DNA of 64,000 nt from Nocardiopsis ansamitocini (GTDB lineage: Bacteria > Actinomycetota > Actinomycetes > Streptosporangiales > Streptosporangiaceae): NCBI RefSeq assembly GCF_030268225.1, contig NZ_BSQG01000008.1, positions 62,001-126,000 on the forward strand, read 5' to 3'. Below the pieces are notes generated by a model that worked only from the letters and a program-made list of their open reading frames with translations, had not been told where the DNA came from and did not search any database. Made by a program: the position numbers and the translations under genes. Shown piece after piece: positions 7,073 to 16,259 of the stretch (the stretch's first letter is position 1; every line of letters starts with the position of its first letter).

Positions 7073-8803
7073 TTAGTTCTGCGTTGCCGGTGTCCAGGAG
7101 GTATGGCCTGGTTCGGACAATCCACGATTGACCGTGGTGTACACATCGATGTAGATGTATGCGGCCGCACGCCATGTGCGATGCGCGCCCACACTCTCAC
7201 GTGCTGCTAAGCCGTACGCCTCTCGTACATCAGGACTGTAAAACAGTCTTTCCAGGCAATTCGACAGGGTTTCCGAGTCGCCTGCGGGAATTAACTCTCC
7301 CGTCACTCCGGGTTTCACAATTTCACTGAGCGCCAAAAGATCACTTGCGACGACAGGAAGCCCACTCGCCATCGCCTCCACCGGTTTCAACGGCGTCACC
7401 AAGCGGCACACCCGGTCGTCCCGGCGGGGGACGGCGAACACGTCCAACGCCGCGTGGTGGACCCGAACCTGCTCGGCCGGGACCCGGCCCGGGAAGTGCG
7501 CGTATCCGTTTAGCCCCGCTGCCGCGGCCCGCTCGCGCAGCGCACCCAACTCCGGGCCGTCCCCCACCACCAGGGCATGTGCGGGCACCCCGCGCTTGCG
7601 CAGCAGCGCGGTGGCGTCCACCAGCGACTCCAGTCCCTCGTAGCCGTAGCAACTGGTCGTCGTGCCCACCACGAAGTCGTCGGGCCCGATACCCAGCTCC
7701 CGTCGCAGGTCCGCCCCATCGGGGAGCGGGGCCAGGAACGCCTCGTCCACTGCGTTGGCCACGACGGCCACCTTGGCCGGATCGATCCCACGGGACACGA
7801 TCTCGGCGCGCATGGCCTCGCCCAGCGTCACCACCGTGTCGGCTTCACGCATGCAGGCGGTCTCGCGTTCCCGCTCCGCCACGAAGAACGCGTCGTCGGG
7901 GCTGCGCGAGGGGTCCCGGGACAGCCACGACTCCTCCAGGAACCCCCGCACCTCGTAGACCACCGGCAGACCGAATCTGCGGCCCAACTCCAAGGCCAGC
8001 CGCGCGTTGCGGTAGTCGCTCGCCGCGTGCAGCACCCCCGGGCGCAACCGCCGCACCAAGGGCTCCGCCAGCCGCAGACCGGCGGCCAGCGCCTCGGCGT
8101 CGCCGGCCGGGGCCCGCCACGGCAACAGCCGATGGTAGGGGATCCCGTCCACCTCCACTGTGGTCCGCGCGTCCAGCACCCCCTTGGTGAGAGGAAAACC
8201 CACCCGCGTGACCACGTGCGGATCCAGCCCGGCCGCGCGCTGGCCCAGCACGATCCGGTGCGTGCGCTGGGTGTAACCCGCGTTCGTGTGCGGTAGGGCA
8301 TTGCTGACGATATGCAGTACCCGAGCGTTCACCGGTTGGTAGCTCGGAGTTCTCCGCACCCGGTCTACGCTGGCGTCGACCCACCGGCTAGGTGTTTGGA
8401 CAGGAATGGTCCGTCCTGTCCGGACGCTCAACCGGTGCGCCAGCGCGGCGCGGCGCGGCCCCTCCGGGAGCCGGGCCAACAGGAGGTCCGCCAGACCGGG
8501 GCGCTCCACCGCGATCGCGAAGGCGGTCAGGCGCGCCAGCCGGCGAGGCCCGGCCGACTCCGCGGCGTCGCGCACCACGGCCTCGGCATCGGTGCGGCGG
8601 CCCGCGTCCCACAGGGCGTAGGCCCTGGGCAGCGGTCCCAGCCCCGAACCGGTACGGCGCGCACCGCGCCGCATCGGCCCGGGGAGCAGCCGCAGGGCCA
8701 GGAGCGGCAGCCGGGCGGGTTCGTCCCGCAGGTGGCGCAGGGTCAGGGACGCGGTGAAGGTGGCCGCTTTCACGATGTCGTACACGGTCCGGAATGAAAG
8801 CAC
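7073..8803 (-). CDS. Family 4 glycosyltransferase with N-terminal extension
   Basis: About 576 residues. The first 150 or so are Arg/Ala/Leu-rich and unassigned; the GT-B region starts at VLHIVSNALPHTNAGYTQR and ends with TPLKPVEAMASGLPVVAS and the following EIVKPGVTGEL, a clear GT4 donor site. The start is taken as GTG 8803 because similarity to any family is absent upstream; it has no strong ribosome binding site, so a later GTG is possible. It is divergent from the 2-epimerase gene, with a 78-bp shared promoter region. The last 300 bp are less GC-rich than the surroundings. Inferred to build the same polymer as the ManNAcA enzymes. Confidence 0.78.
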   Translation of the reverse strand: MLSFRTVYDIVKAATFTASLTLRHLRDEPARLPLLALRLLPGPMRRGARRTGSGLGPLPRAYALWDAGRRTDAEAVVRDAAESAGPRRLARLTAFAIAVERPGLADLLLARLPEGPRRAALAHRLSVRTGRTIPVQTPSRWVDASVDRVRRTPSYQPVNARVLHIVSNALPHTNAGYTQRTHRIVLGQRAAGLDPHVVTRVGFPLTKGVLDARTTVEVDGIPYHRLLPWRAPAGDAEALAAGLRLAEPLVRRLRPGVLHAASDYRNARLALELGRRFGLPVVYEVRGFLEESWLSRDPSRSPDDAFFVAERERETACMREADTVVTLGEAMRAEIVSRGIDPAKVAVVANAVDEAFLAPLPDGADLRRELGIGPDDFVVGTTTSCYGYEGLESLVDATALLRKRGVPAHALVVGDGPELGALRERAAAAGLNGYAHFPGRVPAEQVRVHHAALDVFAVPRRDDRVCRLVTPLKPVEAMASGLPVVASDLLALSEIVKPGVTGELIPAGDSETLSNCLERLFYSPDVREAYGLAARESVGAHRTWRAAAYIYIDVYTTVNRGLSEPGHTSWTPATQN

Positions 8804-8881
8804 CCGATGATGACCACCCGGTGACGCACAAGCGTCGTGCACGGGACGGTCGGATTCACTTCCTGAGAGGCGAGATCCCGC

Positions 8882-9976
8882 ATGTCCAACGAGGTCGTGC
8901 ATATCGTCGGCGCCCGCCCGAACTTCGTCAAAGCCGCCCCCGTGGTGGCCGCACTGCGGGAGAGGGGTGTGCGCCAGGCAGTGGTGCACACCGGTCAGCA
9001 CTACGACGACCGCATGTCGGCGGTGTTCTTCCGCGAACTGGGTCTGCCACGGCCCGACGTCGACCTCGGAGTGGGCTCGGGATCGCACGCCGAGCAGACG
9101 GCAGCACTGCTGGTAGGGCTGGAAGCGGAGTTCATCTCCCGTTCACCCGCCTTCGTCATCGTCTACGGCGACGTCAACTCCACGCTCGCCGCGGCCCTGG
9201 TCGCCGCCAAGCTGCACATCCCGGTCGCCCACGTGGAGGCGGGACTGCGCTCGTTCGACATGACCATGCCCGAGGAGGTCAACCGCCGGGTCACCGACCA
9301 GCTGAGCGACCTCGCCTTCGCAACCAGCCCCGAAGCGGTCGGCCACCTGGTCAACGAGGGCGTGGCGGTCGACCGGGTGCATCTCGTGGGCAACCCGATG
9401 ATCGACACCCTGCTGGGCAACCTCGACCGCTTCGACACCGCGGCCCTGCGCGAGAGCCTGGGGCTGCCCGACGTCTACGCCGCGGCGACCCTGCACCGCC
9501 CCGCCAACGTCGACGACCCCGCGATCGTCGCGCGCCTGGTGGCGCGCCTGCACGAGGTCGCCGACGGGGTCGACGTGGTCATGCCGGTCCACCCGCGCGG
9601 CCAGGCGGCGTTCGAGGCGGCCGGCCTGGCCGACCACCCGCGCGTACGCCTGCTGCCCCCTCTGGGCTACCTGGACTTCGTCACCCTGGTCCGCGGTTCC
9701 ACCGCCGTCATCACCGACTCCGGCGGCGTCCAGGAGGAGACCACCATCCTGGGGGTGCCCTGCCTCACGCTGCGCCCCAACACCGAGCGGCCCATCACCA
9801 TCACCCACGGGACCAACCGGCTGGTGACCGACACCGAACTCCCCGGTCTCATGGCCAAGATCCTCGCCGGGGACCGCCCCAACGGGGCGGTCGACTCGAT
9901 CCCGCCGCTGTGGGACGGCCGCGCCGGCGAGCGCATCGCCGCGGTCATGGTGGGCGAACTGGACCGCCGTGGCTGA
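8882..9976 (+). CDS. wecB: UDP-N-acetylglucosamine 2-epimerase, non-hydrolysing
   Basis: A 364-residue enzyme with the family hallmarks: VGARPNFVKAAP at the N-terminus, HTGQHYDDRMS, YGDVNSTLA, HVEAGLRSFD, LHRPANVDD, and TDSGGVQEE near the C-terminus. It interconverts UDP-GlcNAc and UDP-ManNAc in the cytoplasm. Length matches the family (about 360-380). The ATG at 8882 is preceded by GAGAGGCGAG. With the nearby dehydrogenase it completes the two-step route to UDP-ManNAcA, a precursor of teichuronic-type or capsular polymers. Confidence 0.93.
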   Translation: MSNEVVHIVGARPNFVKAAPVVAALRERGVRQAVVHTGQHYDDRMSAVFFRELGLPRPDVDLGVGSGSHAEQTAALLVGLEAEFISRSPAFVIVYGDVNSTLAAALVAAKLHIPVAHVEAGLRSFDMTMPEEVNRRVTDQLSDLAFATSPEAVGHLVNEGVAVDRVHLVGNPMIDTLLGNLDRFDTAALRESLGLPDVYAAATLHRPANVDDPAIVARLVARLHEVADGVDVVMPVHPRGQAAFEAAGLADHPRVRLLPPLGYLDFVTLVRGSTAVITDSGGVQEETTILGVPCLTLRPNTERPITITHGTNRLVTDTELPGLMAKILAGDRPNGAVDSIPPLWDGRAGERIAAVMVGELDRRG

Positions 9977-10167
9977 GCCGGACGCGCGCCGAGGCGGCGC
10001 GGTTTTCGCGACACTCGCAGGAGAAGCACCCCCGGTTGTGGACACCACCCCCGTCCGGAGCACGAGGATGGACCGGCCAGGGCCGGACCGTATCTCTCAG
10101 TGGCACGTGAAAGGAGGTTCGGCGCCAGCACCCCGCCGCTGCGGGCGGGACGCGCGCCGACAACGCT

Positions 10168-11862
10168 ATGAAACGACGTGACCAGAGCCAGACCGAGCAG
10201 CTGCGCAAGGCACTCGCCGACCGGGAGGCACAGCTCCACGAGGCCCAGACCCGACTCGCCGCACTGGAGGGGTCGACTTCGCTCCAGGTGGGGCGGGCGC
10301 TCACCGGGGCCGCCAAGCGGCCCGCGCGCGGGCTCGTCCGGCTGCCCCGCGAGCTCTACCGTCTGTGGCGCGGCAGCACCCGGACCAACCAGATCGGTGC
10401 GCGTCGCCGTCGGACCGCAGAACCGTCGCGGTCCTACGACGCCGAGCGCCAGGAGGCGCGGCTGCTCTCGGGAACGCCCGGCACTCACGACAGCCGCATC
10501 GTGGTCGCCGGAGTGCTCTCGCCCGAAGCACGCGCGGCCATCGAGCCCTACGCGCGCATCGTCCCGCTCCGCCCGCACGACGCCCAGGTCGTCTTCGACT
10601 CCGTGGACGTCGACCTCGTACTGGTCACGGCTTCCGCAGCCGAGCCGGGAACCGCGTGGGCGCACATAGGAGACCCGGCCGCGGCCGACCGCACCCGCGC
10701 GCTGCGCTGGGTGATCGATGCGGCCGCCTCCCGAGGGGTTCCCTCGGTCCTGGTCCAGGACGCGCCGGCTCCGCCCGCGCTCGCCACACTCGGGTTCGAC
10801 CACGTCCACGACGACGACCTCGGCGTGCCGCTGCACCGTTTCAACCCGGTTGCGGCCGAGCCCGAACGCGTGCCCACGCCCGTGCACGTGCCCTCCGCGG
10901 GCCGTCCCGTCCCGCTGCCGCCGGCGCTCGCCGAGCAGGACCTCACCCGCGCGACGGTGCGCTGGGACGGTCTGCCCGAGACGCTGCGTACGGCCTCCAC
11001 GGCAGTCGTCGGCACCGCGTGGCTGGCCGATCGCGCACTGGCGTGCGGAGCGCGCGCCCTGCTTGTGGGAGCCCGCCCCGAATCCGGTCTGCCCGAACAG
11101 GCGACCCGAACGGGGGCCACCCCACAGGACCTGGCCGGCGTGGTCGCCGACGGACCGCTCACCCCGGGCGAGACCCGCCGGGCACTGCGCGCGATCTTCC
11201 TGGCAAGGGCCACGCCGGTACGCCTGGCCGAGATCCTCGGCCAGGTGCACCTGGCACCCGGCTCCGGAGCCGACACCCTGCCGTTGACCGGACGTGCGGT
11301 GGCCGTGCTGGCCGCCCCCGCCGACGACATCGCTTCGCTGGCCTTCGCCGACGACGTGCTCCGCCAACTGCATGCACCCACCGAGGTCGTGGTGCCCGAG
11401 GCGTGCACGGAGTTCGCCGGGGTCAAGCGGTTGCAGGCCCGCGGTCTGACCGTGCGGACCGTGGCCGACGCGACCGTGGGCCGCTCCCGTGCGGACTGGG
11501 CCCGGCTCGCCGAAACGGCCACCACTCCGTGGGTGGCACTGTGGACCGGACCGGTCGGCGAGGCGTTCCTCGCTGACGCGCTGTGCGCGGCAGAATGCTC
11601 TGGAGCCGACGCCGTGGGCCCGGCGGTCACCCCCGGAGGAGCGGTCGAGGACGGGGCGCGCCCCGACGACCTCGATTGGGCGGTCGCCGGACAGGAGTAC
11701 GTGTTCGTCAGCGAGATCAGACCCGACGTCGCCCGGCGTGAACTGGTGCGCAAGGCCCTGCACCCCGGGGTGTGGAACCGCCACGGCGCCAGACTGCTGG
11801 CCCTTGGTCGGCTGCGCAGTGCAGGCCGCGACAACGAACCCGACCACGCCCACGCGGCCTGA
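10168..11862 (+). CDS. Uncharacterised coiled-coil protein of the glycan cluster
   Basis: A 564-residue soluble protein that I do not recognise as an established family. Residues 5-35 are heptad-like (QLRKALADREAQLHEAQTRL) and predict a coiled coil. The following segment with LQVGRALTGAAKRP and LPRELYRLWRG resembles the basic linker often found at the N-terminus of polysaccharide-cluster glycosyltransferases. Residues 110-240 and 360-480 alternate hydrophobic strands and Ala-rich helices and may be a degenerate GT-like fold, but no clear DxD or E-x7-E motif is visible. It lies between the 2-epimerase and the double glycosyltransferase, all on the plus strand. The ribosome binding site is weak. 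Confidence 0.6.
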   Translation: MKRRDQSQTEQLRKALADREAQLHEAQTRLAALEGSTSLQVGRALTGAAKRPARGLVRLPRELYRLWRGSTRTNQIGARRRRTAEPSRSYDAERQEARLLSGTPGTHDSRIVVAGVLSPEARAAIEPYARIVPLRPHDAQVVFDSVDVDLVLVTASAAEPGTAWAHIGDPAAADRTRALRWVIDAAASRGVPSVLVQDAPAPPALATLGFDHVHDDDLGVPLHRFNPVAAEPERVPTPVHVPSAGRPVPLPPALAEQDLTRATVRWDGLPETLRTASTAVVGTAWLADRALACGARALLVGARPESGLPEQATRTGATPQDLAGVVADGPLTPGETRRALRAIFLARATPVRLAEILGQVHLAPGSGADTLPLTGRAVAVLAAPADDIASLAFADDVLRQLHAPTEVVVPEACTEFAGVKRLQARGLTVRTVADATVGRSRADWARLAETATTPWVALWTGPVGEAFLADALCAAECSGADAVGPAVTPGGAVEDGARPDDLDWAVAGQEYVFVSEIRPDVARRELVRKALHPGVWNRHGARLLALGRLRSAGRDNEPDHAHAA

Positions 11863-11877
11863 GCGGGCTAGAGAGCA

Positions 11878-11905
11878 GGGGGTAGGGGCACACGCCCCTA
11901 GCCCC
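11878..11905 (+). terminator. Hairpin terminator
   Basis: GGGGGTAGGGGC / GCCCCTAGCCCC form a 12-bp stem with one mismatch and a 4-nt loop, 15 bases after the stop of the coiled-coil protein gene. G- and C-rich runs continue to 11943, giving alternative pairings. Confidence 0.55.
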
Positions 11906-12103
11906 GGAGCGCCCCGGGGGTAGGGGGAGGTTTTCTGCCCCCACTCACAATCAGATCAGATTTCGCCAGGCCCGCACGGCGGGACAACTCCTCTTGTGGA
12001 GAACCCGCCGCCCCGACCCTCTCGAAGGTCGGCAGGCCAGTACCGGCCCCGTGGGCCGCCCCGACCGGGGAGGGCACACACGGGAAAGACCGAAGGGAAC
12101 CAC

Positions 12104-14317
12104 GTGAGTATCCGCGCACTCGTCTACGGCGATGTCGACCTCAACATCATCGACGGGTCGGCCATCTGGGCGCAGTCCATGACCCAGGCCCTGGCCGCGG
12201 CCGGATGTGACACCACGCTGCTGCTCAAGTCCCCGGTCAGGACCGACCGCCTGGTCGCGCCCCTGGTGGGGCTGCCCGACGTCACGGTGCGCCGCCCCTA
12301 CGAGGAATCGCTGGCCCGCGACCTCGGCCCGCGGGGGCTCACCCCCGAACAGGCGATCGAACTGATCACCACCCTGGACGGCCGGCAGCGCTTCGACCTG
12401 ATCGTGGTGCGCGGCAAGCGCCTGGCCTCGGTCGCAGCCCACACCGACGCCCTCAAGGGCCGGCTGTGGACCTACCTGACCGACGTCCCCCAAAACGTCC
12501 CCGACCTCTCGGTCACGGCCGTCACCGAGCTGACCGATATCGCCCTGGCCTCCCGGTTCCTGCTCTGCCAGACCGAGGAGCTGCGCGGTTTCCTCGAATC
12601 GGCGGTTCCCGCTGCCTGTGGCAAGAGCGTGCTGTTCCCGCCGACCGTGGTCGTGCCCGACGGGCTCACCGCCTCAGGGACCGCGCACGCCCCGCTCAAG
12701 CTCGTCTACACCGGCAAGTTCGCCCAGGCGTGGAACACCCTGGAGATGACCGAGCTGCCCGCCGCCCTCGCAGCCCGTGGCACCCCCGCCGAACTGCACA
12801 TGATCGGCGACAAGATCCACCGCGATTCGCCCGAGTGGGCCAAGCAGATGGGCAAGGCGCTGGAGAACACGCCCGGGGTGGTGTGGCACGGCGGGCGCCC
12901 GCGCGCCGAAGCCCTGGAGTTGTCGGCCCAGTGCGACATCGGGTTGTCCTGGCGCGCCCCCGAACTCGACGCCAGCCTGGAGCTGTCCACCAAGGTGCTG
13001 GAACTGGGAGCCTTGGGGCTGCCCGTCGTCCTCAACCGGACCCCCATGCACGAGTCGTTGCTGGGCGCCGACTACCCCCTCTTCGCGGACGGGGACCTCG
13101 ACGCCGTCGCCGACACGATCGCCCTGGCCGCGGACCCCGACACCTACCGCACGGCCGCGCGACGCTGCGCGGAGGCCTCGGCCCGCTTCACCCTGGACCG
13201 CGCGGCCGAGCGACTGCGCTCCTACCTGGGCCTTGCCTTCCCGCCCCGGCCCGAGGGCACCGACGCCGCGCTTCCGTTGAAAGTGGTCATCGCCGGCCAC
13301 GACCTCAAGTTCTTCACCCGCCTCGCCGACCACCTGATCTCCCTGCCCGGCCTGGAGGTCCGGCTCGACGAATGGGAGGGACTGCGCACCCACGACCAGT
13401 ACCGCAGCCGAGAGCTCGCGGCCTGGGCCGACGTGGTGATCTGCGAGTGGTGCGGACCCAACGCGCTGTTCTACGCCCAGCACAAGCGCCCCGGGCAGCG
13501 ACTGCTCGTCCGGCTGCACCGGTTCGAGCTATACGCGGAGTGGCCGCGCAAGCTCGACATCGACAAGGTCGACGCGATCATCTGTGTCAGCCCCTACTAC
13601 GCCGACCTCACCCGCGAGCTCGCCGGCTGGCCCGCGGACAAGGTGGTGGTGGTCCCCAACTGGGTGGACGTGGAGCAGTTGGCGCGTCCCAAACTGCCCG
13701 GGGCCGAGTACACCCTGGGGATGATCGGGATCGCCCCCTCCCGCAAGCGCCTCGACCGGGGGCTGGACGTGCTCGCCGAACTGCGCAAGCGCGACCCCCG
13801 CTACACGCTGGCGATCAAGACCAAGCAGCCGTGGGATTACTGGTGGATCTGGAACCGGCCCGAGGAGCGTGACTACTACGAGCGCGCCTACCGTCGGATC
13901 CAGCGCTCGGAGGCCCTTTCCGAAGGTGTGGTGTTCGACCCGTTCGGCCCCGATGTCGCCGTTTGGCTGCGCAGGGTCGGGTTCATGCTCTCCACCAGTG
14001 ATGACGAGAGTTTCCACCTGGCGCCCGCCGAGTGCGCCGCGTCCGGCGGGGTCCCCGTGGTGCTGGGCTGGCCGGGCGCGGACACCATCTACTCGCGCCG
14101 TTGGGTGCACGAGAGCACCGAGGCGATGGCCGACGCCGTACACGCGATCGTCACCGAGGGCCGGTTCGACGCGGCCAGGGACGCGGCCCGTGCCGAGATC
14201 ACCGAGAACTACTCGCTGCGCGGGGTGAGCCATGCGTGGACCCGCCTGATCGTCGCGGGCGAGCACCCCGAGCCGGTGCGCCTGGAGAACGTGGGCGGCG
14301 CGCTCACCCAGCCCTGA
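12104..14317 (+). CDS. Fusion of two GT-B glycosyltransferase domains
   Basis: A 737-residue protein. Residues 1-380 form one GT-B-like unit starting SIRALVYGDVDLNIIDGSA, with KLVYTGKFAQAW and LELSTKVLELGALGLPVV as its donor-side half. Residues 395-720 form a second unit: VVIAGHDLKFFTRLADHL, CVSPYYADLTRELAG, VVVPNWVDVEQL and STSDDESFHLAPAECAASGG. Each half alone has the size of one GT4 enzyme, so two transfers may be carried out by one chain. GTG 12104 is selected because AAGGGAA lies six bases before it; the open frame upstream has no similarity. Two strong hairpins follow the stop. Donor sugars are unknown. Confidence 0.78.
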   Translation: MSIRALVYGDVDLNIIDGSAIWAQSMTQALAAAGCDTTLLLKSPVRTDRLVAPLVGLPDVTVRRPYEESLARDLGPRGLTPEQAIELITTLDGRQRFDLIVVRGKRLASVAAHTDALKGRLWTYLTDVPQNVPDLSVTAVTELTDIALASRFLLCQTEELRGFLESAVPAACGKSVLFPPTVVVPDGLTASGTAHAPLKLVYTGKFAQAWNTLEMTELPAALAARGTPAELHMIGDKIHRDSPEWAKQMGKALENTPGVVWHGGRPRAEALELSAQCDIGLSWRAPELDASLELSTKVLELGALGLPVVLNRTPMHESLLGADYPLFADGDLDAVADTIALAADPDTYRTAARRCAEASARFTLDRAAERLRSYLGLAFPPRPEGTDAALPLKVVIAGHDLKFFTRLADHLISLPGLEVRLDEWEGLRTHDQYRSRELAAWADVVICEWCGPNALFYAQHKRPGQRLLVRLHRFELYAEWPRKLDIDKVDAIICVSPYYADLTRELAGWPADKVVVVPNWVDVEQLARPKLPGAEYTLGMIGIAPSRKRLDRGLDVLAELRKRDPRYTLAIKTKQPWDYWWIWNRPEERDYYERAYRRIQRSEALSEGVVFDPFGPDVAVWLRRVGFMLSTSDDESFHLAPAECAASGGVPVVLGWPGADTIYSRRWVHESTEAMADAVHAIVTEGRFDAARDAARAEITENYSLRGVSHAWTRLIVAGEHPEPVRLENVGGALTQP

Positions 14318-14336
14318 CCCCAAAGCCCCGGCCGAT

Positions 14337-14413
14337 GCGGCCCGCGCGTCGGTACGACGCGTGGGCCGCGTGCCTTGAGGGCCCGTGCGGGCCCGGGGCG
14401 CGCGCCGGGCCCG
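14337..14413 (+). terminator. Double hairpin terminator
   Basis: Two consecutive stem-loops: 14337-14369 (15-bp stem with one mismatch, GTA loop) and 14388-14413 (9-bp stem CGGGCCCGG / CCGGGCCCG). They begin 20 bases after the double glycosyltransferase gene and lie before the transposase remnant. Confidence 0.7.
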
Positions 14414-14460
14414 CCGCCCTGTTGCGCGCCCTTCGGCTCTCGCCCGGCCAGGTCGGGCGG

Positions 14461-14697
14461 GGCGGCTCCGTAGCGGCTGGCGAGCGTGTCGGATCGCGCA
14501 GCGACGCCGTTGTGGTGTTCGGGCCGGTTGATGCCGTGCCCGAGGGTGTGACGCCGCCGGTGGCCGATCGCGCAGAACTCCGGTGGCGGTCCACCCGGGT
14601 CCGCGGCGACGGCCGGTAACGGTACGGGCCGTGCCCACTGCTCATCGGCCGGGTCGAACCGTCCAGTCGCCGCCAGGGCGGCCACGAGGTCCCCGGG
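14461..14697 (-). pseudogene. IS5-type transposase remnant (internally deleted)
   Basis: The minus strand reads DLVAALAATGRFDPADEQWA, like the start of Streptomyces-type IS5 transposases (FDLTDEQWARLEPLLP). After VPLPAVAADPGG it jumps to PPEF and RHTLGHGINRPEHHNGVA followed by SDTLASRY, which resembles the C-terminal RHTVECGINRLK and TRYDKLAVRY block of the same family. The catalytic middle is missing and many key residues are changed, so it cannot be active. It occupies most of the 474-bp gap between the double GT gene and the LCP gene. No terminal inverted repeats or target duplication could be recognised. Confidence 0.55.
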
Positions 14698-14791
14698 ACC
14701 CAGGTTCTTCCTGGCCGATGAACCCTCTACCGGAGACCTCGCCGCTCAGCGGGAACGACGCCCCGTCACGCAGCGGACCTGGGAACAGGTC

Positions 14792-16237
14792 CTAGCCGCA
14801 GACGTCCTCCGTCGCTTCGGCGGTCTTGCCCTCGACCGACGAGGGGAGCGCACCGCCCCCGCCCTTGATGCCGTCCCAGTCGGCTGCGATGACCAGCTGT
14901 ACCGTCGTTGAACCGGCCAGCAGCGGGTTCTCCTCGACGATGGCGGTCTTGAGTTCCGCGGCGACCGACTTGGCGTGGCTCTCCTGGCCGGAACCGTAGT
15001 AGACGGTGGTCTTCGCGGGGACCGTTCCCTCGGCGGGATTGCCGGTCCCGGTGATCTGGAAGCCCTTGGCGCCCAGGGCGTCGGCGACCTCGCTGCCGCG
15101 TCCGTCGACGCCGCTGCCGTTGAGGACCTCGACCGCGACCTGTTCGGCGGGGACCGCGCTCACCGAGTCGTCCGCGGCGCTGTCGTCCTTCTCTTCCTTC
15201 TCCTTGTCGTCGTCCTTCTCCGCGATCTCGGTGTCGTTGGCGATCGCCTGGAAGAGACGGTCGGCGTCGGGCTGGGTCCAGGCGACCCGGTTGGGGTCGG
15301 CGGGGTCCTGGCCGTTGGGAACGGTCACGAACTGGATGTTGCCCATGTCGACCTCGCGCATGGAGATGGCGATGTCGGTCATCTTGTCCAGGGTGAGCTC
15401 GTCATCGGTGGTGATGGAGTCGGTGACGGAGCCGAGGAAACCGTAGATACTGGCGGGACTGCTCATGATCTCGCCGCTGGTGACCTTGCGCAGCATCGCG
15501 CCGAGGAAGTCCTGCTGGCGGTCGATGCGGCTGAGGTCGCTGCCGTCGCCCTGGCCGTAGCGCGAGCGCATGTAGCCCAGGGACTGCTCACCGTCGAGGA
15601 CCTGCTTGCCGGCCTCCAGGACCAGGTGGGCCTTGTCGTCGTCCACCGCGCTGGGGATGCACATCTCCACGCCGCCGATCGAGTCCACCATGCCCTTGAA
15701 GCCGGTGAAGTCGAGGCTGATGAAGTGGTCGATGTGGATACCGGTGGTCTGCTCGACTGCCTTCCACTGGCACTGCACGCCGCCGAAGGTCATCGCGGAG
15801 TTGACCATCCCGTACTGCGCGGCCATCCCGGGCTTGTCGCCGTTGGCCTCGCAGGCCGGCAGGTTCACCATGGAGTCGCGGGGCAGGTTGATCAGGGTCG
15901 CGCCGTCCTGGTTGGGCGAGATGTGCGCGATGATCAGCGAGTCCGGGCGCTCGCCCTCGGCCTTGCCGTAGTCGCCGTTGTCGCCGCTGCGGACGTCGGA
16001 ACCGATGATCATGATGTTGAGCGCGCCCTCGACCTTGCCGGGGCGGTCGCCGAAGGCATCGGTGTCGATGTTCTCCTGGCTGATGTTGCCGTAGATGTCG
16101 TAGTAGGCGCCGTAGGCGGTCAGGCTACTGCCGATGACGAGGGCTGTCGTGGCTACGGCCACCCATCCGCCGGCGGTGAGTCCACGCTGCGCAGCCCGGG
16201 CTCTGGAGGATCGGCGGGAGGAAGATCGTGTCGGCAT
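14792..16237 (-). CDS. LytR-CpsA-Psr (LCP) family protein with LytR_C domain
   Basis: A 481-residue type II membrane protein: basic N-terminus, one helix at about residues 24-45, then an extracellular LCP domain (about 70-235) with IIGSDVRSGD, ERPDSLIIAHI, LINLPRDSMV and YMRSRYGQGDGSDLSRIDRQQ, containing the conserved Asp/Arg residues that bind polyprenyl-phosphate-linked glycans. A Lys/Glu/Asp-rich linker (about 335-350) leads to a C-terminal LytR_C domain (VEVLNGSGVDGRGSEVADAL). LCP enzymes attach wall glycopolymers to peptidoglycan, so this is the likely export-end ligase for the polymer made by the surrounding genes. The ATG at 16237 lacks a strong ribosome binding site. Confidence 0.92.
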   Translation of the reverse strand: MPTRSSSRRSSRARAAQRGLTAGGWVAVATTALVIGSSLTAYGAYYDIYGNISQENIDTDAFGDRPGKVEGALNIMIIGSDVRSGDNGDYGKAEGERPDSLIIAHISPNQDGATLINLPRDSMVNLPACEANGDKPGMAAQYGMVNSAMTFGGVQCQWKAVEQTTGIHIDHFISLDFTGFKGMVDSIGGVEMCIPSAVDDDKAHLVLEAGKQVLDGEQSLGYMRSRYGQGDGSDLSRIDRQQDFLGAMLRKVTSGEIMSSPASIYGFLGSVTDSITTDDELTLDKMTDIAISMREVDMGNIQFVTVPNGQDPADPNRVAWTQPDADRLFQAIANDTEIAEKDDDKEKEEKDDSAADDSVSAVPAEQVAVEVLNGSGVDGRGSEVADALGAKGFQITGTGNPAEGTVPAKTTVYYGSGQESHAKSVAAELKTAIVEENPLLAGSTTVQLVIAADWDGIKGGGGALPSSVEGKTAEATEDVCG

Positions 16238-16259
16238 CGAACACCAAAGGGGGTAGGCG

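Noticed and set aside
14209-14685. 158-codon minus-strand frame as a real gene
   Set aside because: Only its first half resembles a transposase with the centre missing; the second half runs through terminator hairpins and the end of a real gene.
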